NCBI GenBank assembly: GCA_050945275.1
Contig: JBMNSQ010000078.1
Span: forward strand, 1-8,314
Reading direction: 5' to 3'
Source: JAAYWY01 sp050945275
GTDB lineage: Bacteria; Bacillota; DTU030; DUMP01
Length of the DNA stretch: 8,314 bases
A program made the translations under genes and the position numbers. Under the pieces are notes generated by a model, which had not been told where the DNA came from, searched no databases, and saw only the letters and a program-made list of their open reading frames with translations. Shown piece by piece: positions 1 through 6,499 of the stretch. Each line of letters begins with the position of its first letter. Position 1 is the stretch's first letter.

Positions 1-8
1 TAAGCTGT

Positions 9-41
9 AAAAAAGCTCCCTAGGAATTCATCCTAAAGAGC
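9..41 (-). terminator. Rho-independent terminator after rpmA
   Basis: Read on the minus strand, arms 31-41 and 15-25 pair over 11 bp around a 5-nt loop (26-30) and are followed by six T (14 down to 9). Two of the pairs are G-U on the minus-strand RNA but would be C-A mismatches on the plus-strand RNA, so the element works best in the direction of rpmA. It lies about 68 bp past the rpmA stop and should end the rplU-prp-rpmA transcript. Confidence 0.85.
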
Positions 42-108
42 AGTATTTTTGTTATTTTGCTTGTCAACTTAACAGAGGGCATGTCACTAAAGTGCTTGCT
101 CTCACTTT

Positions 109-399
109 TTATTTTCCGGCTACCGCTGGTTCAACACTTACTCGTTTGCGACCGCCCGCTCTGGTCTCAAAAACTACTACCCCATCCGCTTTAGCAAACA
201 AGGTGTCGTCTTTACCTAGGCCAACGTTTTGGCCAGGATGAATCTTTGTTCCCCGTTGACGGACCAAAATACTACCGGCGGTAACAAACTGGCCGCCAAA
301 CCTCTTAACACCCAAGCGCTGAGCTTGGCTATCGCGTCCGTTACGCGAGCTACCTACACCTTTTTTCTTAGCAAATAGCTGTAGATCGATAAAGGTCAT
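109..399 (-). CDS. rpmA: 50S ribosomal protein L27, precursor with cleavable N-terminus
   Basis: L27 is a large-subunit protein whose N-terminal tail reaches the peptidyl-transferase centre. The 96-residue protein has the standard core, including KKGVGSSRNGRDS and RQRGTKIHPGQNVG. Its first nine residues, MTFIDLQLF, followed by A10, match the Firmicutes-type leader removed between Phe9 and Ala10 by the Prp protease (family knowledge). Prp is encoded directly upstream. The ATG overlaps the prp stop as ATGA. A strong AGGAGGTG Shine-Dalgarno lies 5-6 nt before the start, so L27 can be translated at a high rate independently of prp. The gene is the last of its operon and is followed by a terminator. 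The identification is secure. Confidence 0.98.
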   Translation of the reverse strand: MTFIDLQLFAKKKGVGSSRNGRDSQAQRLGVKRFGGQFVTAGSILVRQRGTKIHPGQNVGLGKDDTLFAKADGVVVFETRAGGRKRVSVEPAVAGK

Positions 400-722
400 G
401 TTTGCACCTCCTTACACCGTATCCGATTAGGATACCCAGTGGCAATATCCTTAAGTGCCAATTCTAATGTCTTCAAAATGGCCTGCACCCCCGGAGAATC
501 TGCACTTCCCGGCGATAAGATACAACGAAGATAACCATCTCTAATTTCAACATCTGGTCTCAAACCCAGATGCTCTGTAAGTCCGAGCACAGCTGCCTGT
601 GCCAAAACAGAAACAGCGGCGCAGATAATATCCTCCCCTTTAGGGGCATAAGCAGCATGTCCGTCCACGGTAAAACCGTTTAATTTCCCAGTGCAGCACC
701 GCGAGAGGACAACGTTTATCAT
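396..722 (-). CDS. prp: Prp cysteine protease that matures L27 (YsxB family)
   Basis: Prp removes the N-terminal leader of ribosomal protein L27 and is essential in Staphylococcus aureus (family knowledge). The 108-residue protein has the expected catalytic pair: His22 in VDGHAAYAPKGED and Cys34 in IICAAVS. These are the same residue numbers as in the S. aureus enzyme, and the length is typical for the family. It sits between rplU and rpmA, as in Bacillus subtilis. The rplU stop is 2 nt before the ATG, and no good Shine-Dalgarno is visible there. Translation is therefore probably coupled to rplU and weaker than that of the two ribosomal proteins, which suits a processing enzyme. The stop overlaps the rpmA start as ATGA. 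Confidence 0.95.
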   Translation of the reverse strand: MINVVLSRCCTGKLNGFTVDGHAAYAPKGEDIICAAVSVLAQAAVLGLTEHLGLRPDVEIRDGYLRCILSPGSADSPGVQAILKTLELALKDIATGYPNRIRCKEVQT

Positions 723-724
723 GG

Positions 725-1036
725 TTACGACACAATGTCCAGTATTTCTACCCGGGTATACGGCTGGCGATGCCCATAGCGACGCCGGTAATTGGTTTTA
801 GCCATGAATTTCATACCACGAACCTTGGCTGATTTACCTTGTTCAAGTACCTTAGCCACTACCCTAGCTCCTGCCACCATGGGATTTCCTACTTTGACTC
901 CATCGTCTTTTGATATCAATAGTACCTGGTCAAATTCTACCTCTGATTCTAGTTCCTGGGGAAGCTTCTCCACCTGGATTACATCGCCGGGTTTAACCCG
1001 ATATTGCTTGCCCCCGGTCTCTATAACGGCATACAT
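725..1036 (-). CDS. rplU: 50S ribosomal protein L21
   Basis: L21 binds 23S rRNA in the large subunit. The 103-residue product starts MYAVIETGGKQYRVKPGD and ends with the conserved basic stretch KTNYRRRYGHRQPYT, the usual length for the family. The frame is open upstream and could give a 157-residue protein. I chose the ATG at 1036 because L21 homologues start there and because a GGAGGTG ribosome binding site lies at 1045-1051, 8 nt before it; the 54 extra residues would cover the promoter and leader. It is the first gene of the rplU-prp-rpmA unit and has its own sigma-A promoter. Confidence 0.97.
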   Translation of the reverse strand: MYAVIETGGKQYRVKPGDVIQVEKLPQELESEVEFDQVLLISKDDGVKVGNPMVAGARVVAKVLEQGKSAKVRGMKFMAKTNYRRRYGHRQPYTRVEILDIVS

Positions 1037-1110
1037 TTTTTTCACACCTCCAAAAGTAATCTCGCCGGAGAAGGCAGTACGCCCAGCCCGCCCCGCGCGG
1101 CTTACCGCCT
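1037..1110 (-). ncRNA. Candidate L21 leader (5' UTR of rplU)
   Basis: Many Firmicutes have a structured, probably autoregulatory leader RNA before rplU (the L21 leader). Here the untranslated segment is GC-rich and can fold. Arms 1103-1109 (GGCGGTA on the minus strand) and 1073-1079 (TACTGCC) pair over 7 bp with one G-U, and a smaller GCGG-TAAG-CCGC hairpin competes with the outer arm. The rplU ribosome binding site follows at 1045-1051. I did not check it against the Rfam model. The predicted transcription start near 1105 would trim the outer arm, so the fold is uncertain. Confidence 0.4.
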
Positions 1111-1111
1111 C

Positions 1112-1141
1112 ATTGTAGCATACCAAGACCGATGCCGTCAA
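1112..1141 (-). promoter_or_regulatory. Sigma-A promoter for rplU-prp-rpmA
   Basis: On the minus strand a -35 box TTGACG (1136-1141) and a -10 box TACAAT (1112-1117) are separated by 18 bp. This puts the start near 1105, about 70 nt before the rplU ATG. It would let the ribosomal genes be expressed independently of the upstream sporulation/rng operon. Confidence 0.75.
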
Positions 1142-1174
1142 TGAAAACCACGAACGAACGTAGCTTCCACAAAC

Positions 1175-1191
1175 GAGACGAGGCTCGTCTC
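1175..1191 (-). terminator. Short perfect hairpin between rng and rplU
   Basis: A perfect 17-nt inverted repeat (GAGACGA-GCC-TCGTCTC) begins 11 nt after the rng stop. On the minus strand it is followed only by GTTTGTGG, so it lacks a proper T-run. It may be a weak terminator or a 3'-end stabilising hairpin for the rng mRNA, with some readthrough into rplU. Confidence 0.45.
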
Positions 1192-1201
1192 CTACCACTA
1201 C

Positions 1202-2890
1202 CTAGGTCTTTTTAAGCACCCGGGCTTTGGCGTGTGTGCGCAGCACCTTAGTTATCTCCAACTCTACGCCTTGCCCCACAAAATCGGCTCCATTCTCAAT
1301 ATCAATAACAAAACCCTCGATTCGGGCCACGGCATCTTTTGGTTTGGTCAAGTGTCCTTCCTCCACCGCAATGGTTAGCACCTGTCCTACCTGCACCGGA
1401 ACAGCTGCGGCCCACAGCTCCTCTCGCGACGTTAACGGCGTTAGAGTGAAGTCCCGGCTATGAAGACTATCCACTCCCCGGATCTGGATCGGTATGCTAG
1501 TTTTTTCCTCCAGCGCCTTTAAGCTCTTGCCTCCAGAACCGATGAGTACCGCCGCCACCGAAGGATGAGCCTCTACCAATAGCGCCGCCACCGGCTGATG
1601 CGCCAACAAGCGATGAATTTCGCGACGAATTTTTAGTCCTACCGCCTGCTCAGATAAAACTTTGCCTTTACCGTCGCAATATGGGCAGGCTTTAAGAAAC
1701 ACATTTTCTAAACTGCGGCGCTCCTTCTTACGCGTTATTTCCACCAGACCAAGCTTAGTTAAACCGAGAACAGACGCCTTGACTTTATCGCGTTTTAACT
1801 CTTCCTCTAGAGCAGTAACCACCTGCTTCTTGGCTACGGGATCATCCATATCAATAAAATCAACAATAATTATACCGCCAATATTTCTTAATCTTAGCTG
1901 GCGAGCAATTTCTTTAACTGCTTCTAAGTTAGTTTTGAGAACCGTCTCCGGCAGCGAAGTGCGGCCGACAAATTTTCCCGTATTGACATCGATTGCCGTT
2001 AGGGCCTCTGTCTGATCTAGAACTATATAACCACCGCATTTTAGCCAGACTTTTCGCCGGAAAGTTTTCTCCACATCCGCTTCCAGGCCATAAGTAAGGA
2101 GTAGATCTTGGTCGGGATCAAAGTACTCCACTCGGCTCTTGAGATCAGGACTCATAAGGTTAAGTAGCTCCAACGTGCGCTCATATACTTCCCGGCTATC
2201 GACCACAAACCGGTCCACATCCGGTGTAAACAAATCACGGACAATACGATACACTAATTCCAAGTCCCGATAAAGTATGGCCGGTACTTTTCGCCTGCGA
2301 CTGCGCCGTTTAGTAGTCTTCCACAACCGAAGAAGCAAATTAACATCCTGGCTAAATTCCTCTTCTTCTATACCAGCAGCAGCTGTACGTACAATCAGTC
2401 CCATGCCGGATGGCCTAAGCCTTTTAGCTAACTGGCGCAATCGTTCTCGCTCTTTTTCATCTTCGATACGGCGCGACACCCCCACATGATCTGTTCCCGG
2501 CATCAACACCAAATTTCGTCCCGGAAAAGTCAGATGAGTAGTAACGCGAGCACCTTTGGTTTCGCCAGGTTCTTTTACCACCTGCACTATGATGTCTTGC
2601 CCTGGTTGCAGCACTTCTTTGATACTAAGGGCCTTATTCTTGCGGACGCTTTTCGCTGCTGGCTGGGTTATAGCATCAGCTACATATAAGAAAGCATTGC
2701 GGTCCAACCCAATATCCACAAACGCCGCCTCCATACCAGGCAGCACATTTTGTACCCGTCCTTTATAAATATTGCCGCTTAAACGCTGAACATCCCCTTG
2801 CTCCACATACAGTTCCACCAGGCCTCTGTCTTCTAGGACCGCCACCCAGGTCTCGTCTGTTGCTGCGTGAACTAAGATCTCTGTCTTCAC
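1202..2890 (-). CDS. rng: Ribonuclease G/E family endoribonuclease with C-terminal RNA-binding modules
   Basis: This is a cytoplasmic endoribonuclease of the RNase E/G family, acting in rRNA maturation and mRNA decay. The 562-residue protein has an S1 domain at about 38-125 (NIYKGRVQNVLPGMEAAFVD). A 5'-monophosphate pocket is marked by R168 and T169 in GLIVRT. Catalytic Asp301 (AIDVNTGKF) and Asp344 (VDFIDMDD) correspond to D303 and D346 of E. coli RNase E, and C402/C405 (CPYCDGKG) form the Zn-link. Beyond the catalytic core, residues 442-472 carry a KH-like GSGG loop and about 497-559 resemble a TRAM domain. The start is GTG at 2890, overlapping the upstream stop as GTGA, with GGGGGAGGT before it. 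The gene is translationally coupled to the DUF2344 gene. The long basic tail of E. coli RNase E is absent. Confidence 0.95.
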   Translation of the reverse strand: MKTEILVHAATDETWVAVLEDRGLVELYVEQGDVQRLSGNIYKGRVQNVLPGMEAAFVDIGLDRNAFLYVADAITQPAAKSVRKNKALSIKEVLQPGQDIIVQVVKEPGETKGARVTTHLTFPGRNLVLMPGTDHVGVSRRIEDEKERERLRQLAKRLRPSGMGLIVRTAAAGIEEEEFSQDVNLLLRLWKTTKRRSRRRKVPAILYRDLELVYRIVRDLFTPDVDRFVVDSREVYERTLELLNLMSPDLKSRVEYFDPDQDLLLTYGLEADVEKTFRRKVWLKCGGYIVLDQTEALTAIDVNTGKFVGRTSLPETVLKTNLEAVKEIARQLRLRNIGGIIIVDFIDMDDPVAKKQVVTALEEELKRDKVKASVLGLTKLGLVEITRKKERRSLENVFLKACPYCDGKGKVLSEQAVGLKIRREIHRLLAHQPVAALLVEAHPSVAAVLIGSGGKSLKALEEKTSIPIQIRGVDSLHSRDFTLTPLTSREELWAAAVPVQVGQVLTIAVEEGHLTKPKDAVARIEGFVIDIENGADFVGQGVELEITKVLRTHAKARVLKKT

Positions 2891-3603
2891 TGGACCTCCC
2901 CCGCTTCCACAGGCAGTCGTACGCGGGCCAAAGGAGAAACCAACTGTCCGAATCGCTCCACAAACAAATTTATCCGGTGGATATGCTTGACTTCTCCTGC
3001 CACATCAGCAAAATCAAAGAATGCCTGTAGCAGTTGCTCCGGCCTCAAATTACCTTGTTGCCCACTAGATAAAAGGAGCCTCCAATGGCAAACACTACCA
3101 GTTGGATAAAACTCGGCTTTTATTATCAGCGGCTTAATATTTACTTGACTTGTTCTTTTTTTCGTCATCTTGGTTATAATTATTTCCGGTTGAAGCAGGA
3201 ACTTGTCCCACTTATTCATAGCCAGAGCCTGATCAGAAGTTGCCATCTCTCCCTCGACCCGGTACAAAGCCGCCACCACCTGGGACATAAGAGCAGGACT
3301 GCTGCTGGCCACCGGCTGGGCGGCTAATACTTCGATTGCTGGCGGTAGCTGCTCATTTAAGCGGCGTCGAAATTCCGCCGCCGGTACATACTCGCTCAGC
3401 TCAAAATCGGCATACTCACCTTCGGAGGTACTTCCTAAGGCCAAAGCCGAAGCAAAGCTGATCTTTAACCGGGGTGTAAAGCCTTCACTTAACGCCACCG
3501 GCAATTTAGCCCGACGCACAGCCTTCTCCACCGCCCCCACCAGGTCCAGGTGAGAAATAAAACGTACCGCCTGGCCTTTAGCTAATTTTATTCTAATCTT
3601 CAT
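2887..3603 (-). CDS. DUF2344 / TIGR03936 radical SAM-linked protein
   Basis: The 238-residue soluble protein has the family's typical N-terminus: the segment at residues 13-22 (VRFISHLDLV), followed by the run at 36-54 whose core is LSEGFTPRLKISFASALALG, and then EGEYADFEL. The biochemical function is unknown. In sequenced genomes this family is found beside, or fused to, the TIGR03960 radical SAM protein, which is the case here: its ATG overlaps that gene's stop as ATGA. A GAGGTGA ribosome binding site lies just upstream. Its own TGA overlaps the GTG of rng. A shared role with the radical SAM enzyme, for example as substrate-binding or RNA-binding partner, is inference from context. There are no membrane segments and no recognisable catalytic motif. 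Family assignment is firm; function is open. Confidence 0.9.
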   Translation of the reverse strand: MKIRIKLAKGQAVRFISHLDLVGAVEKAVRRAKLPVALSEGFTPRLKISFASALALGSTSEGEYADFELSEYVPAAEFRRRLNEQLPPAIEVLAAQPVASSSPALMSQVVAALYRVEGEMATSDQALAMNKWDKFLLQPEIIITKMTKKRTSQVNIKPLIIKAEFYPTGSVCHWRLLLSSGQQGNLRPEQLLQAFFDFADVAGEVKHIHRINLFVERFGQLVSPLARVRLPVEAGEVQ

Positions 3604-5450
3604 TTCTTCTCACCTCGTCGCTGGATAGGAATCTGAAGCGAAGGGCACACACCGCAGGCGCTACATCTATCATGGCTGCAGTCAACCGTAGCTTCTCCTT
3701 GAACAGCCCGTGCTCTTTCAGCCAGCAAAAACTCCCGTTTTACCCCTGGGCTTAAGTGTTCCCAAGGCAGTACTTCATCCTCAGAGATGGTACGATTGGC
3801 ATAAAAAGCTGGGTCCACTTTAGAGTCACTAAATGCTTGTTCCCACCGCTCGAGGCTAAAATACTCACTCCAACCGTCTAGCCTAGATCCCAACTGCCAA
3901 GCTCGCTCCAAAGAATCCGCTACTCGCCGGTCACCCTTAGAAAACACAGCCTCCAAGAAACTGTTCTCCGGATCGTGCCAGCGGTGCTCCAACTTTCGTC
4001 CCCTTATCTTGCTGTTTAAAAGCAACTGACGACGCTTGAGCTCTTCTTTCGGCAACTGTCCTTCCCATTGAAAAGGCGTATGAGGCTTAGGGACAAAATT
4101 GGAAGTAGATACTGTCACCCGCGTAATTTGGCCGCTGCTCAGCTTAAGGTTAGCAACTTTTTCGGCCAAACTGGCAATGGCTATAACGTCATCGTCGGTT
4201 TCCGTAGGCAATCCGATCATAAAGTATAGCTTAAAAGCCCGCCAACCAGCCTCGGCCGCTAGCGTTACTGCTCGGAGCAAATCTTCTTCGGTAACATTTT
4301 TATTAATAACATCGCGCAGGCGCTGGCTACCTGCCTCTGGGGCAAAAGTAACACTGGAGCGGCGCACTTGGTGAATCTTTCGTGCTTGTTCCACAGCAAA
4401 ACTGTCCGCTCTAAGCGAAGGCAATGATACCCTGATGCCCCCTGGGCCGCAGTCCTTTATCAAATCATCGATCAGCTCTTCAATCTGAGAGTAATCTAAG
4501 CTGGACAAAGAACTAAGCGAGATTTCATCGTAACCGGTGGCCGCCAAAAGCTCCCCGGCGTGACGAAGAAGAGTCTCCTTGCTCCGCTCCCTAACCGGGC
4601 GGTAAATGATTCCCGCCTGACAAAAACGACACCCGCGAGCACAACCACGAAACAACTCTATCATACCTCGGTTGTGAACAACGTCGATATAAGGCACAAC
4701 TGGTTTGGTAGAATAAATCACCTGGTCCAAATCGCGAACAACCCGCTTAGTTATTCGAGTAGGAATATCTGGTTTCAGCGGGGAAATTCTGCCCACCGTG
4801 CCATCAGGTCGATAACTGACATCATAAAACGAAGGGACATACACCCCCGGTATACGGGCCACGTCGGCCAAAAATTCTTGCCGTCCTCCTCTTTTCTGAC
4901 GCCAAGCTTTAAAAGCCTCTATAATGTCGCCTAGTACTTCTTCCCCTTCTCCTAGCACCACAAAGTCTAAAAATGGCGCCAATGGCTCCGGATTATAAGC
5001 ACAAGGTCCCCCGGCTAAGATAAAGGGATCATTTTCAGCCCGCTGGGCCGATCTTAGCGGTATGTTACCTAAAGCCAGCATATTAAGGATGTTAGTGTAA
5101 GTCATTTCGTATTGCAGGGTAAAGCCGATAAGGTCGAATTTAAAGAGAGGTGTTTTTGTCTCTAAGGTAAATAGCGGCTGCCCTGCCTGCCTGAGCTCGT
5201 CTTCCATATCGCCCCAGGGGGCATAAACTCGTTCCATCAAGGCATCGGAGCGGCTGTTAACAACTTGATAGAGAATATGAGACCCTAGGTGCGACATACC
5301 AACCTCGTAAATATCAGGGAAAGCCAGTACCATCTTCGCCGGGATAGTCTGATGATCCTTTATAACTTCATTTAGTTCTCCACCCACATAACGAGCCGGT
5401 TTTTCTACCCGGCTCAGTATATCAGCCAATATAGACTCTCTACTGGTCAT
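3600..5450 (-). CDS. Radical SAM protein with B12-binding-like N-terminus (TIGR03960 family)
   Basis: This is a radical S-adenosylmethionine enzyme of unknown substrate. In its 616 residues, an N-terminal B12-binding-like (Rossmann-type) region spans about 35-180 (LAFPDIYEVGMSHLG, GGPCAYNPEPLAPF, VLGEGEE); I see no clear DxHxxG cobalamin-ligand motif. The radical SAM core starts at about 262, with the 4Fe-4S cysteines C270, C274 and C277 in FRGCARGCRFCQAG, and continues through LPSLRAD and KLYFMIGLPTETDDD. A second cysteine cluster near the C-terminus (C591, C596, C599, C602) could hold another Fe-S cluster. The ATG at 5450 follows TAGGAGA. The gene is coupled to the DUF2344 gene and then to rng. 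A role in RNA or ribosomal-protein modification is inference from those neighbours. Confidence 0.92.
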   Translation of the reverse strand: MTSRESILADILSRVEKPARYVGGELNEVIKDHQTIPAKMVLAFPDIYEVGMSHLGSHILYQVVNSRSDALMERVYAPWGDMEDELRQAGQPLFTLETKTPLFKFDLIGFTLQYEMTYTNILNMLALGNIPLRSAQRAENDPFILAGGPCAYNPEPLAPFLDFVVLGEGEEVLGDIIEAFKAWRQKRGGRQEFLADVARIPGVYVPSFYDVSYRPDGTVGRISPLKPDIPTRITKRVVRDLDQVIYSTKPVVPYIDVVHNRGMIELFRGCARGCRFCQAGIIYRPVRERSKETLLRHAGELLAATGYDEISLSSLSSLDYSQIEELIDDLIKDCGPGGIRVSLPSLRADSFAVEQARKIHQVRRSSVTFAPEAGSQRLRDVINKNVTEEDLLRAVTLAAEAGWRAFKLYFMIGLPTETDDDVIAIASLAEKVANLKLSSGQITRVTVSTSNFVPKPHTPFQWEGQLPKEELKRRQLLLNSKIRGRKLEHRWHDPENSFLEAVFSKGDRRVADSLERAWQLGSRLDGWSEYFSLERWEQAFSDSKVDPAFYANRTISEDEVLPWEHLSPGVKREFLLAERARAVQGEATVDCSHDRCSACGVCPSLQIPIQRRGEKK

Positions 5451-5613
5451 ATTGCCATCTCCTATCTAATCTGCTAACGCATTTTGGATCAATTATTAGA
5501 TTGCAGATATCTCTAATTGTACTAACAATGGCCAGTAAATGGTGTTTCTTCGCCACCACCACAAAATCCTGGTTAACATCCTCAAGTTTTGCTTCCACCC
5601 TGGCCGCAGGGCT
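5440..5613 (-). pseudogene. Out-of-frame CBS-like segment behind the M50 protease gene
   Basis: Right after the M50 stop codon, the frame shifted by one base stays open for 57 codons and ends inside the start of the radical SAM gene. Its product contains DFVVVAKKHHLLAIVS followed by TIRDICNLI. This matches the end of the CBS motif just before it in the M50 protein (HVICVLDKDYGIMAIIS, EDDLITGLL). The M50 gene ends in an A6 run (plus-strand T6 at 5615-5620) followed by TAG. Removing one A would join both frames into about 352 residues with a CBS pair. It could be a frameshifted remnant, a sequencing error or a recoding site. A separate 52-residue gene from the GTG at 5598 is less likely, because no good ribosome binding site is seen. 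Confidence 0.45.
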
Positions 5614-6499
5614 ATTTTTTCCTGGTAATCAAATCTCTCAAAGTTAGGTTTGGTCCGCCTGTAAGTAGTCCTGTTATTAGATCGTCTTCACTTATTATAG
5701 CCATAATACCATAATCTTTGTCCAACACACAGATTACATGGTAACGACCGGTAGCAAATTGTTTTACCACATGGCGCAGCTGGGTATCGGAGGCGGCAAC
5801 TAGCGATTCGCCCGTTACCACTTGGCCCGGTCCTAACCCTTTTTTCTTACGGGTTAAATAGCGCATAAGCACTAGCCCCGCCCACCTGCGTTCCTCAGTA
5901 GCCGCTACCCACACAAAAACTCCTAAGATGGCGGTGTTTAGAAACAACCAACCATGACGTGACAATGCTAAACCCAGGCAAATTAAAACAGCGCCCAAAG
6001 CCTGACCGAGTCGCGCTGCGATATCGGTGGCTTGGCGCCAAGAAAGATTCCGGGCCAAATAGGCTCTAAGGATTCGACCACCATCTAAGGGCAGTGCCGG
6101 CAGCAAATTAAAGACAGCCAACGCTAAATTAGCCTGAACAAATAGGCCGGCCAAGGACCGGTTCCAGATTCCATAACCGGCCAATAACCAAGCCATCCCT
6201 GCTAAAACTAGGTTCTCCACCGGTCCAGCTACAGCCACGGCGACCTCCAGCTCAGGACTTAAAGCCGACAAGTCCAGATCGTGAATGCGAGCTACACCGC
6301 CAAAAGGCAGAATTTCGATTCCATCCACCTTCAGACCATAAGAGGCAGCCACCACAGCATGCGTAATCTCATGCAGCAAAGCCGCCCCGTAAAAAACTAG
6401 AGCCTCGGTCAGATAGCCCACTACACCATAAGCAGCCAATAATAAGAAAAAGAATATGTTTACCGTCACTTGTACTCCCAGCATACGGCCTAGTTTCAA
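5612..6499 (-). CDS. spoIVFB: SpoIVFB-like M50 intramembrane metalloprotease
   Basis: In Bacillus subtilis, SpoIVFB is a site-2-type protease in the outer forespore membrane that cleaves pro-sigma-K during sporulation. This 295-residue protein has the zinc motif HEITH (H43, E44, H47) and the third ligand D139 in NLLPALPLDGGR, close to H43/E44/H47/D137 of the B. subtilis enzyme. Hydrophobic segments lie at about 12-30, 34-54, 84-107, 118-138, 164-180 and 184-200. Residues from about 226 form a CBS motif ending HVICVLDKDYGIMAIIS. The start is TTG at 6499, overlapping the upstream stop as TTGA, with GGAGG 7 nt before it. The partner gene upstream encodes an M23-domain protein, as in spoIVFA-spoIVFB. 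The stop directly follows an A6 run, and CBS-like sequence continues in another frame. Confidence 0.88.
   Translation of the reverse strand: MKLGRMLGVQVTVNIFFFLLLAAYGVVGYLTEALVFYGAALLHEITHAVVAASYGLKVDGIEILPFGGVARIHDLDLSALSPELEVAVAVAGPVENLVLAGMAWLLAGYGIWNRSLAGLFVQANLALAVFNLLPALPLDGGRILRAYLARNLSWRQATDIAARLGQALGAVLICLGLALSRHGWLFLNTAILGVFVWVAATEERRWAGLVLMRYLTRKKKGLGPGQVVTGESLVAASDTQLRHVVKQFATGRYHVICVLDKDYGIMAIISEDDLITGLLTGGPNLTLRDLITRKK

Noticed and set aside
40..67. Perfect -35 box TTGACA at 62-67 on the minus strand
   Set aside because: The only sequence at -10 spacing is TACTGC, a poor match, and a transcript would run directly into the terminator at 9-41.
1037..1198. Longer rplU product with 54 extra N-terminal residues
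   Set aside because: The extra part covers the sigma-A promoter and leader, is unlike any L21, and the ATG at 1036 has an ideal ribosome binding site.
4560..4934. 124-codon plus-strand frame opposite the radical SAM gene
   Set aside because: It lies wholly antisense to a well-conserved gene, has no family resemblance, and other plus-strand frames opposite rng and rplU look the same.
5470..5545. Possible sigma-A promoter for the radical SAM gene (TTGTTA, 17 bp, TGCAAT)
   Set aside because: Both boxes match only four of six positions and overlap the CBS-like frame; too weak to call.
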